A stretch of DNA of 64,000 bases from Stictocephala bisonia (Eukaryota; Arthropoda; Insecta; Hemiptera; Membracidae), in NCBI GenBank assembly GCA_035578905.1, contig JAQJVL010002205.1, positions 50,730 through 114,729 on the forward strand, written 5' to 3'. The translations under genes were made by a program, and so were the position numbers. Every line of letters begins with the position of its first letter. Positions within the stretch are counted from its first letter, which is position 1. Shown one piece after another: positions 11,568 through 21,207 of this stretch. A model generated the notes under the pieces. That model did no database searches, was not told where the DNA came from, and worked only from the letters and a program-made list of their open reading frames with translations.

Positions 11568-12595
11568 TAGTTGGCATTTAGCTGATATTTCAGACTGCAT
11601 CTCACGCCAATATCGGCTAGACCTATTATATTAGTCGACTATGTCTATGGTTTTCATTCGATTACACCAGGTTTTCATGAATTTCTCGTTATGAAATAAT
11701 TATTTATCTGTTGTTCAGTGTAGCCTCATGTATCGAAGTAGTTTTAAGTTGCACATATTTCATTACCAATCATAATTTAAAAACTAATTCATCCTAAGCG
11801 ACTTTAAAATGTATTTTTAGTAAATCTGCTTCGTTATTATTAACAATCGATTGAACTACCAGTCTTTGTCATCCAGATTTTCTAATTTGATTATATAATT
11901 CAGAGCTTATTTCCGGTTAGTTGTAACCTTGTTATTACTGAATTAAATACCCATAGAATACAGATCCACTCTTCTTGGGGTGTACACAATCAATTTTTTG
12001 TTGAGAGGAGGCAATTCTGAAAGCAAATGACTACATTTGGCGATGATGCCTGAATTTTAGTATCAGTTTGGTTGGATGCAGCTTTTGCCAACAAGCTTCG
12101 CTACGTTTTCGCAGTACACTTCGAACTGAACTACCAGACAAACATATCGGTCAGCTGTGAAACAGTATAATTGACTTGCATAGAAAATCTGATCTGTGAT
12201 ATGAGTGAACAGATTAAATCTTTATAATCAACATTGTTTCAATTAATAATATACTTTCTTAGTTTCTTATATAATATTAGTTATGAAAAAAGGAAAATAA
12301 GTTAAACGAAACAATACTACATAAAATTGTAGGAAGGTAGGAAGTAAAAAGTTTTATTTATCAAATGTTAGTTACAAACAACAAATCAAATTTATTGTGT
12401 TCAGTTTAGATGTATATATTTACGAATTTGGCAAAACTTAACATAGGCTTAGGATGCTTTCTGCCTTTTACAGTTGTCTTGGGTGAACAGGAAATCCTTC
12501 TGTAAATACTCGCTCGAAAATACTCGATACTCAAAAAAATGCCAACTACTCGACTGGAACTCAAAAATCACTACTCGCACACCCCTAGTTTAGAT

Positions 12596-12757
12596 CTTTC
12601 ATAATATTAAACCAGAGGAGGCTGTAAGCATGGTTTTTGTTAACAGTTGTTTGTAGGGCTTTGCTCTACTAGATTTGAAGGTTTTAATGGTAGTCTAAAT
12701 CTAATGCAGTTATTTTATTTATCTAATATTCAACTGTTAAACAAAAACAAATGAAAT
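12596..12757 (+). repeat. Unclassified interspersed repeat, copy A, part 2
   Basis: Continues the similarity to copy B: AGATCTTTCATAATRTTAA here and at 31401, and AAATCTAATGCAGTTATTTT shared with 31552. It ends at the LINE insertion, whose duplication TGAAAT occupies 12752-12757. Confidence 0.65.
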
Positions 12758-13793
12758 TAACACGTTTGAATTCCGGCGAGCACACTCTAGGTTTATTTTA
12801 TGATATAAGTAAAGCATTTGATGTTGTCGATCACAAGATCCTACTCACCAAACTTGAAAAATATGGAATTCGTGGTATAGCACTTAACTGGTTTCAGTCT
12901 TATCTTACTGGCCATGTTCAGTGTGCCCAAATTCTCAACAATAAAAAGGTATATATGTCAAATTTTTCAACAGTCATGATGGGAATACCTCAGGGCTCAG
13001 TTTTGGGACCTCTATTATTCTTGTTATATATTAATGACCTTCCTGATTATTATCTATTCCTTAGCAGTGAACAAAATAGACTTTCTCTTACTGTTTCACT
13101 TTTTGCTGATGATACCAGTTTAATTTGTAATCACAACTATCAAACCCTCTCTCACCAATTTCTTACAACATCAAATCGACTTCTGGAAGGTCCCTGCTAA
13201 TAAATTACATCTAAATCTATCAAAAACAGAACTTATGGAAGTTCAATCACAGATAACACAGAATGTCCCAAATTATTTCCTTCTCAATAATAATACTTCA
13301 AACAGCACATTATCTACAAAGTTTTTAGGCGTCCAAATATATTTTAGTCTAAAATGGGACACTCACATAAATTATCTTGTAAAACAGCTTAATTCAACAT
13401 TGTTCGCTCTGAGGTGCTTCTCGTCATTTGCCTCCCAGAAAACTCTCAAGCTGGGTTACCATGGTTTGTTTGAGTGTAGGATGAGCTATGGAATAATATT
13501 CTGGGATTTCTGCAGTGTCCATTCTTCTGAAAGAATGTTCCGTCTCCAGTTGAGGGCTCTTAAAGGTCATCTGGGGATTGCAACAATCACAGAGCTATAG
13601 GGAGGTCTTCCGATCAAGTGATACTCTCACTCTAGTATGTCCTTTAATGTATCATTCAGCAGTTTTTATTTTAAAAAATAAGAGTTACTTTCCTGTCTTA
13701 GAACACTCTTACAGCACAAGACTCAAACATAATCTGGTTATCAATAAATTTAGACTGTCATTGTTTAAAAACTCTTTATTCTGCTTTGGATAA
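12758..13793 (+). pseudogene. LINE reverse transcriptase, frameshifted
   Basis: The first segment to 13200 encodes RT motifs in order: YDISKAFDVVDHKILL (motif A), GIPQGSVLGPLLFLLYINDL (motif B) and LFADDTSLI (motif C, catalytic ADD). The frame then breaks at about 13195 and resumes at 13207-13600 with LHLNLSKTELM and KFLGVQIYFSLKWDTHINYL, the thumb-proximal region. A second shift near 13585 leads to the C-terminal tail ending at 13793. The lack of motif 0 and the endonuclease fits a 5'-truncated copy. Two frameshifts make it non-functional. Confidence 0.85.
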
Positions 13794-14106
13794 AAAATAT
13801 TTAATTCCATATAAAAACACAAATTAACTTTAAATTATTTAAAATTCTTTTAAAAGACCACTTGATCAGGAGAGCTATTACAGTCATCAAGAAGCTCTCA
13901 AGGGGGCCCCATTTTGAGGCCAGATGGGTTACAATATCATCTTGATATAAATCAGTTTAATATTATTATTGTTGTTATCTTATTTTGATTGTGATTTTAA
14001 AATTTAATTTTAATGATTATGTATGTTTGTATCATATATGAATTAATTAACCTGCAAAGAAAATTGTAATATATTCTATTTTGTCAATAAAAAAATGGAA
14101 TTGAAT
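12758..14106 (+). mobile_element. 5'-truncated jockey-like LINE
   Basis: Comparison with repeat copy B shows this block is inserted at TGAAAT, duplicated at 12752-12757 and 14107-14112. It contains the C-terminal part of a reverse transcriptase, a non-coding 3' tail and an AATAAAAAAATGG end followed by GAATT repeats. 5' truncation and a short target duplication are typical of target-primed reverse transcription. Confidence 0.8.
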
Positions 14107-14112
14107 TGAAAT

Positions 14113-14480
14113 AAGCTAAATAATATAATTGGATGTTCATATTAATAAATTACAATGCAAGTGACATACTGTGAATAAATTTAATATTGTGGTTTAAATT
14201 ATTCACTTTTTTCTGTATTTCAACGCCAGTGACACTTTAAATTACTATGTTAACGTTGCTATGGGACAACGGTTGAAACCCATAGAGCTAAATTAAGTTG
14301 GACCTCCCGGGATTTGAACTCATGACCTCCTGCATTGAAATCAGGAGTGCTAACTGTTAAGCTAGCAAGAGGCACAAAAACCTACTATTGTTTGTAATCA
14401 AAAGTCACAGGCCGATGTTGCGGTGTAATGAGCACAGCGAGTGACGGTGTTGCCACACGAAGCGTGCAGGGATGTCCCCT
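14113..14480 (+). repeat. Unclassified interspersed repeat, copy A, part 3
   Basis: Similarity to copy B resumes after the LINE (GCAAGT...TACTGTRAGTAAA, TAATATTGTG) and, past the SINE insertion, ends with AAAAGTCAC, GCAGCGAGTGA and GTGCAGGG blocks that recur at 31763-31850. Confidence 0.6.
14200..14380 (-). repeat. tRNA-derived SINE, type 2
   Basis: The minus strand from about 14380 reads GCCTCTTGCTAGCTTAACAG and TTAGC, then an anticodon-arm-like CTCCTGATTTCAATGCAGGA, then GAGTTCAAATCCCGGGAGG, a near-complete tRNA-like fold with A and B boxes. A body of about 80 bases follows. Repeat copy B lacks this block, confirming it is an insertion. The tRNA-like head is good enough to be called by gene finders, but the context says SINE. 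Confidence 0.7.
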
Positions 14481-14871
14481 ATTTAATAATTATTATTTGT
14501 AAAATTCAAAAGTTGTTAGTTTTGAAGCAACAAACACGAATTAAAAACACTGTTCTGAGACTCAACCGCATGTAGAAAAGGAAAACTTGTTGCACCTAGT
14601 TTATGTTTGTAGGAATTGTTGGATTTCCTCTTATCATTACTAGGCTATAAATCTACGTTTTTTTTTTTTTTTTCTATTTTGACTGATAAAAGGATTGTGG
14701 CAATAAGTGAGTTTTTATTAATTCAAAAGCTCCTTGACACTATCCCAGACAATAATTCTTTATGATTTTCTAACAAAACTTGGAGAAGAAATATGAAACT
14801 AACTTTTAACGAAAGAAGGGTTAGTATTTTATTGCATTTTTCATTGTTTTAGATTTATTTTATTTTATTTA

Positions 14872-15140
14872 TTCATAAGACGCCGATCGTCAAGATATGG
14901 GCGAATATGGATTTCAAATGAGTGTGATGAGTGTATATGAGCGAATGTAGTCATTGTTACAAACTAAGGCCGACTATTCCTTAGAAAGTGTCATTAATTA
15001 ATAGCCCATAGCCCAATGACAAATGAACAGCCGGTGGTTATCAGCTGATCCTTCTCAAAATGTACTGACTGTGATCGGGATAGAACTGTGAACCTTTAGC
15101 ACATGAAGCTGGGATCGAACCAACTACGCTACCGACCAAT
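14872..15140 (-). repeat. tRNA-derived SINE, type 3 (shares its 3' module with type 4)
   Basis: The minus strand starts GGTCGGTAGCGTAGTTGG (A box) with a B-box-like AGTTCTATCCC about 35 bases later. Its 3' half (14879-15010 on the + strand) matches the 3' half of the neighbouring SINE at 15238: GACGCCGATCGT, ATATGGGCGAATATG, GAGTGTGATGAGTGTA, and a shared ATTAATAGCCCA block. Confidence 0.7.
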
Positions 15141-15237
15141 TTATATAGGCCACATGTGCAGCACACTTATAAGTAATAATAAGCATGTAAATGTTAGGTA
15201 AATAATTAGTTTATTATTTTTCATTATTCATCTCTAA

Positions 15238-15660
15238 GACGCCGATCGTAGAGATATGGGCGAATATGAGGCATGAATGAGTGTGATGAGTGTAGATGAA
15301 CGAGTGTAGTCATTGTTACTATCTGAGTTCGACTTAGCTCAGAAAGGACTATTTATTAATAGCCCAATAGCCAGGGCAACTATGGGACCTACAGCTTTAC
15401 GTGGAATCCGAACCACGTAGTGTTGGTCTGATTTTCAGCTAACTGACAAGTTTGACACTTGGTTCTCTTCTCTACACAACACCCGAACCTTGACTACCAT
15501 TCAAAACGGACACTCCAGACTTCTCTAGTAGTGCCTATATTGATGACAACCATTGAGCGGACGCTGTGTTGGTATTAAGAGAACCGAGCATGGAACCTAT
15601 CGCCTACAATCTCCCAAACACTTTGTCCCCAAGTAGCTGAGTTACAGCACTGCGCCACCA
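15238..15660 (-). repeat. SINE, type 4, copy 1
   Basis: A 420-bp minus-strand copy of the element also seen at 30941 (+) and 50859 (-). Read on the minus strand it begins TGGTGGCGCAGTGCTGTAAC, has a B-box-like GTGGTTCGGATTCCACG in the middle, and ends in the GGGCGAATATG / GGCGTC module. The wide A-to-B-box spacing is unlike a simple tRNA head. Confidence 0.8.
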
Positions 15661-15844
15661 AAATTAGTTTTGTAATTGATAACTTCGATTATATTTAAAG
15701 GGATAAAGTGGTTTTGTATGTATACTATGTAAATACTTAATGTACTTACCTTCCCGCTAATTCTGAATACTTGTTGTGGAAATTTAATTCCTTATTAAAT
15801 GAAAAGAAGTCTTGAATTTAATATTAAACCCTTACCCATTGTAG

Positions 15845-15978
15845 GTATAGTAAGGATAATCGCTTCTTCAAAGATTACAAGTATCTGATGAAGAAATACA
15901 AGGGAAATAAGAAGAAAGTGAAACGCTATTTTATTTTAACATCTAGACTAAAGGAATCGGCAGAAGTATATGAAAATG
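15845..15978 (+). CDS. NRDE2: NRDE2 homologue, coding exon 3
   Basis: Acceptor CCCATTGTAG|G and donor AATG|GTATGT delimit 134 bases. The first base completes the AG|G codon left by exon 2, and the exon ends in phase 1. The product runs RYSKDNRFFKDYKYLMKKY, then a KGNKKKVKRYF block resembling the family's KQVERYF, then LKESAEVYEN. It is very basic, as expected for this linker between the N terminus and the helical repeats. It sits about 190 bases downstream of a minus-strand SINE and about 100 bases upstream of a decayed hAT relic, so both flanking introns are transposon-rich. Confidence 0.8.
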
Positions 15979-16082
15979 GTATGTATATATTGCAATTGTA
16001 ATTTAGTGTTAGAGATCTCACCTTTAATTTAATCTTTTACTAGCTAGTTATATGCATCTCATAGCTTCATGTGCAGCTCATC

Positions 16083-17147
16083 ATGAGCGGAGTTGTGGGG
16101 GAGCCTGGAGGGGCTTGGCCCCCCAAAAATTTTGAATAAAATTATTAAAACCGTGTACAACAACTTAACTTATTTATTCAACTAACCTTAGAGTATTTCC
16201 AATAAAACAACTAAAAAAATTGTTAACTAAAGTTAAAAAAATAATGATCTATTCTTTATTTGCATTCCTCTCTGGTGGTTCACTTAGAGATAACGCCTTT
16301 GATGTTATCTCATATTAAATTGACAGTTGTCAAATATTAAATAGTTTAATTTTAAGTATTTATTTTAGTTTTACCCATATCGTGAATATTATAATACTTG
16401 AAAATCAAATGCGTTGGAACAGTGACTGTCATAGTGTTAGTTCAGTTTCATACGTTTAGACTCATTGGTGTGTTTTGTGTGTATAAAAAAAGAATAAAAA
16501 TCTAAAGCCTGACATTTGTTTGTTTTTTAAACAAAGAAAACAAAAATCAACAGTGAATAAAAATGAAAACATCAAAACTATTGCTCTCGTCTTGCAATAA
16601 AATAGTGCCACCTGTGAGATACCTTTTTTGGCAATGAGACGAATTCACAACTGGTTGCGTAGCGCTATGGGTCAAGAAAGGATGATCAATTTATTGCTCC
16701 AATACTCAGAATCCGATGTTGTAAGAAAATTGGACTTAGAAAGTTTAGTTGTTGTATAAAGCCAGAAAAAAAAGGAGAAAGATAACCCTGACTTTAAAGT
16801 AGGCTTACACCCTACCAGTTTTAAACTTGTAGCCTACTATGAACATTATTTTAATTCAAAATGTTAAAAATATTGATTTTGATAACATCCAATCTTTTTT
16901 CCTTCATAATTCTGTAAATAGGCCTTAAATGTTTACCTTCATGACTCAGAATATGTTGTGTATTTTAAAATACATTTTGAATTAATAAAGATGTAAATTT
17001 AATATTATTTGTAATTTATTGGTCCCTATATCATCACCCTTTATGCAAATGCAGTACAGTAATATAAGCGTAAAGGTAAAGGGTATTAACTACGTTATAC
17101 CCGAACCCCTGAGCCCCCCCCCCCCAACATCCAGGAGTAAACTCCAC
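16083..17147 (+). mobile_element. Decayed hAT relic (ZMYM1-like)
   Basis: Left and right ends resemble inverted copies (ATGAGCGGAGTTG... and its complement ...AACTCCACCCAT), each followed by G-rich or C-rich stretches (GGGGGAGCC, CCCCCCCC). Possible flanking duplications (GCTCATC / ATCTCAT) are imperfect. It holds only a fragment of a transposase C terminus. Boundaries are tentative. Confidence 0.4.
16634..16759 (+). pseudogene. hAT dimerisation-region fragment
   Basis: A 41-residue frame, MRRIHNWLRSAMGQERMINL followed by LLQYSESDVVRKLDLESLVV, resembles the extreme C terminus of ZMYM1-like hAT transposases (the hAT dimerisation region: xxWLRSTMGQERxxxLxLL, then a short acidic-Leu tail). Everything upstream that should encode the catalytic domain is absent, with only non-coding AT-rich sequence at 16140-16620. 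It is a relic, probably the 3' end retained by a deletion derivative. Confidence 0.5.
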
Positions 17148-19080
17148 CCATATCTCATAGTTTAAAATTTTATGAGAAATCTACCACTTACTATCTTCCT
17201 GGTAAACTTTCTGCTACCTGCCCACTACTTATAACTTTTAGGTTAAAGATTATATGCATTGAAACACTTTCAGGTTTCGTTCTGTTTATTATTTATCTGA
17301 TTTTAAAATCTGGACTGCCAAGTGGTTTTTTTTAATTTTTTTATTTAGTTCAAACATTTTTAACCTATAGACAAAATACAATATAAGCTCAGGAATAAAA
17401 CTGACCACATTTCCTAGTAATTATTGTGACCAGTGAAAAAATAGAAATAATGCTACTTACTCTTAGTCCTGTAGCCACTTGAAACCGAAGGGGTTGTTGG
17501 CCTTGTCCAATGTATTTCAATCTTCCTTGTCTAGGGTAGTTCTAGCCTTTCTTAAGTCCCTCTCCACTTGGTATTTCTGGAATATGCTTGGTTTACCCCC
17601 TGGTTTTATTCCTAATAAATAACATATGAGTTCAACACTTCATTAATAATTTCCTTGGCATCTGCCACCAGAAAAATAAAGCTAAAATAAATTCAAAACC
17701 ACATCATGGTGTGTCAAATACATCTCTTAAAAGCATAAACTGTAACAAAAACGGAAGGGTTTTGAACATGTTAAATGAAAAAATTGTGATTGTAGTGGAA
17801 TAAGCTGCAACAATGTTCTGTAGGTTTTATGTCAAGCCTAAATGATTAAGATCTAGATAAAAATAAAGAAATTAAAGAAAATTAATAATAATGAAGAAAT
17901 ATAAAAGTATAAATAGCAATAATAAATAGCAAAGGGGATATATATATAAATATTAAAATTGAATTAAAATGTTTCATTTAAAAAATCATAAGCCACTTTT
18001 TAAATTTGTATACCATAAAGTCTGTAGCTATTGCAACTTAAAAATTCGTTTAGAAGTGTATTGAACACTTTAGGGCCAATATACTGAAAATATTGCTTGA
18101 ATTAAAAGTATTTTTTATAAATTATAAATAACCTAAATTGTCCTTTTTACTATTTATCAGTAAATACCAGTAATTACTCCTGGTAATGTATAGAAGTTTA
18201 CTTGTACCATAAATTTAACCATAACGTATAATGCTTTTTATATAAAAAGATGCTTAACACTTTGAAGCCTGGGCCCTTAATACTCCGTTTGGCATGGAAT
18301 CCTGGGGGTTTTATGTTCACATTAAAAAAATTGTAAATGCCTTATAAATTTCATAAAAAGGTTATATTATATATCTTTGTAAAGGGGACAAAATTCTCTT
18401 GTCAATGATGGGCAAAACTTTAGGTGTTGTACATTTTTTTATTTTTTACAGAAGCTACAAATAAGTACAAAAATATGTAAAACAAAAAATAGCTACGATA
18501 GAACGATTCAATATATCTCGTATAGTATCACTTCTCATAAGATCATCCATTTTAAGCAGATAAATACTACAATAACTAAATAAAAACAATATATACACAC
18601 ATTCCAGTCACTGTACGGTTAGATTGACACAAAACCAACACAACGCAAATACTAACTAATTACTTATTTACATATGTACACAACAATATTTACAAAGAAA
18701 CTGAACTGAAAACATGATAATAAAATATAAATACTGTACTTGAATTATAAACACAGAATATTCACTTCTATAACGAATGTGTTGTTTACGACTCAAAGCA
18801 CCGTGGGTCACTGACCGGCTGACATAAACAATGCTGACATAAACAATACCACTCGGCGCGCGCTCATTCCAAGTCTCACGTCAGCTGTTACGATAATTAT
18901 TTATCCAAGACCAGATGTAGATAAAAAATTGACAGCCGTGACATGGGAACCCATTTTAAGTAAATTGAAATAAAATGGAAGAGTCAGCCATATTGATTTT
19001 TCGGCCAATGACCGAAGGTCAGGTGTGTCGTGCCTCCGCCCCCCTCCAGCATAACTGCTAACCAGTCCCCACCCCACCAC
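17148..19080. other. NRDE2 intron sequence, no gene seen
   Basis: AT-rich; no coding pattern. A block around 18245-18330 (TGAAGCCTGGGCCC, CATGGAATCCTGGGGG) is less AT-rich and may be a transposon end, but I found no partner end. Confidence 0.5.
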
Positions 19081-19084
19081 CTGT

Positions 19085-19320
19085 TATAAAGCTGGAAGGT
19101 CACTTGCCGATTTCAGTCTCAGAGAAACCACTGAGGATGCCACATCACAGTATGGGCGAAACGTCTGGTCATCTTGTAAATATTGTAGATAGTACCTTGA
19201 CGCGGTTGTCACCGGAAACTGTAGATTCTAGTTATGACACCGGCCGCTTAAGCCTAAGTTCTAAGAGCACCATGGCTAATGCAATTAAAACAGGACATAA
19301 ATAACGTACAAATTAAAGAA
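19085..19320 (+). other. Possible Penelope-type end with hammerhead-like core
   Basis: CTGAGGA at 19131-19137 and GAAA at 19158-19161 bracket a GCC...GGC stem, the arrangement of a hammerhead ribozyme core (CUGANGA, stem II, GAAA). Such motifs occur in the terminal repeats of Penelope-like elements. One base pair next to the core (T/C) does not form and the third stem is unclear. A 66-codon frame here has no recognised domain. Confidence 0.25.
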
Positions 19321-19609
19321 ACAGACATAAAAATCAGAGACACATACAGGTTACAATGCGGAAGTCAGAATCAGAAGGGAGAAGAAGAAATGAGACATGG
19401 CAAATGAGAGAAATGGACAGGAAATGAAGATGGATTTTAGAGATAAAATGAAGTAATAGTGGGCAAAGAAGAGCCTGGTGTATAAATGCTTTGCGTGATC
19501 TAACGGGGTCCACACCTTCATAATAATAATTCTTGCTACTGTATACAGTAATATCTTATCGTTTTGAGCAAATTCACTAATAATTACCGATCACAGTTAG
19601 AACATTACC

Positions 19610-19611
<2 letters not shown>

Positions 19612-19691
<80 letters not shown>

Positions 19692-19696
19692 GCACG

Positions 19697-19766
<70 letters not shown>

Positions 19767-19779
19767 CGCACACACACGC
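19612..19779. repeat. (CA)n microsatellite, about 168 bp
   Basis: Almost pure CA with a few CG interruptions (CGCACGCACG near 19687 and several near 19760-19779). Open frames of alternating Thr/His or Cys/Val across it are artefacts. Confidence 0.97.
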
Positions 19780-21207
19780 TTTGTACATCAGAGTCCCATT
19801 TTCCTACATTTACAAGATGTACATCTCTTGCGGCAAGTACAGGAAGTAAGTTCCACACAGTGTTTTGACAGTCCTGGAATTGTTGTCCAAAGAGGTTGGT
19901 ATGATCCTTCAGAACTTACTATCCATCCCCAGTCGGTAGGCGAAGGCATTTTGTACCAAGCAACTAGGCTGTTTTTCCATATTTGTGCTTGGAGAGTAGC
20001 TCGTTTGATGTGTTGTCGTAAAGCATCTGCTGTAGGAGGTATGTTTTCAATTGCTCTATTTTTTCTTGTAAATAAAACTCTTTTGCAGTAATTGATACAC
20101 TGAAGATCTGATGCTTTGTCATAAATTAAAATAATAAATCTCTCCAAGAGAGCATGACATTTATCATCAATATCAGAGGTTCCTGTACAGAGCAGGTCTA
20201 ATGCACAATCGATTTCATGAAATGACACCCATACTTTTCAAGATGTTTTCTTACCTATGCCACAAAATGTGGAAACTGTCGCAACCAGTTATACCCAACA
20301 GATTTTTCGAAATTTCCGGCGAAAGTCTGGCACAAATATCATGAATCGGAATAAATTTTCTATTTTATCCATAACCATACTCAATCCACAATTCATCAAT
20401 ATTTTGTATTTCTGTGAAAAGTGATATTGAGATTACCACTACATCTGAATCTACAGTTCGTATCAATATACACTTATGTCCGAATTCTGCCGCATGCTTA
20501 ACATGGAGAAGTAGGCCACCATTGGCTTCTTCGTGTGAGGCAGGGGAAATGCTTGATACATCCATAGTTGTTGATGTGATAACTTGTTCATCATAAGTAC
20601 AGATAATATATTTTCCTTGAAACTCATCTCCTACCATTTTCTTAGCAAGCAACCGGAACAATTGTGTCTTGTTTTTGTTGACACACAACAATTGCTTGAA
20701 CCTTATTGGATTTGCAGTTAAATCTGAGACTTTAATAGTTATTCCATTACCTCTTGTTTCTCGAGTATCAGTCTGCAAACTGTTACTAGTGTATGTATCA
20801 AACACAATATCTAATCGAGAAATATACTTCAGTTGCTGTAAGAAATATGGTTTGAAAACGTGTTCATAGTATACAGAAAATTTTTTAGAGATGCCAGGAA
20901 TAAGCATGTGTACTATGGCTGCACCATCAAATATTTTAGCTGTTACATTAGGTTGGCTATGATTAAAAGTGATGTCATATTTTGTTTGAATACACTCAAT
21001 AATATCTGACTTGTTGGATAGTTTTTAAAGTTTTCCGTTATCTGATATAGATGGCGGGCATATTTGGTTTTCATGCAAAAAGAAATCATTAATGTTGGTA
21101 TCTCGTGCTTCAGATGCGACATTCAATCTGCAGAATAAGTTGGAATCTTTATGCAAATTAAAAATCTTGGACTTTGCCTTTTTTTTCTTGTTATGGGTTT
21201 GAATATA

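Larger units (their letters stand above)
7923..12587. mobile_element. Non-autonomous hAT element, copy 1
   Basis: The ends are TAGGGATGTGCAAGTA at left and the reverse complement of TAGGGGTGTGCGAGTA at right, flanked by the 8-bp direct duplication GTTTAGAT (7915-7922 and 12588-12595). This is the hAT signature. Subterminal regions carry repeated TACTCGA/CTCGAAG motifs. Without the nested Tigger the element is about 2.35 kb. No hAT transposase frame is visible; the longest native open frame is 80 codons at 8247-8489 (+) and has no recognised domain, so the element probably relied on a related transposase. A second copy lies inverted at 44308-46926. Confidence 0.85.

Noticed and set aside
14288..14379. 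tRNA-like sequence on the minus strand
   Set aside because: It has A and B boxes and a good T arm but continues into a SINE body and is absent from the paired repeat copy, so it is the head of a SINE rather than a tRNA gene.
19564..20091. 175-codon frame with long Thr/His alternation, and two Cys/Val frames on the other strand
   Set aside because: They are translations of the CA microsatellite and fuse it to the antisense of the decayed HEEA/NIDHN family gene.
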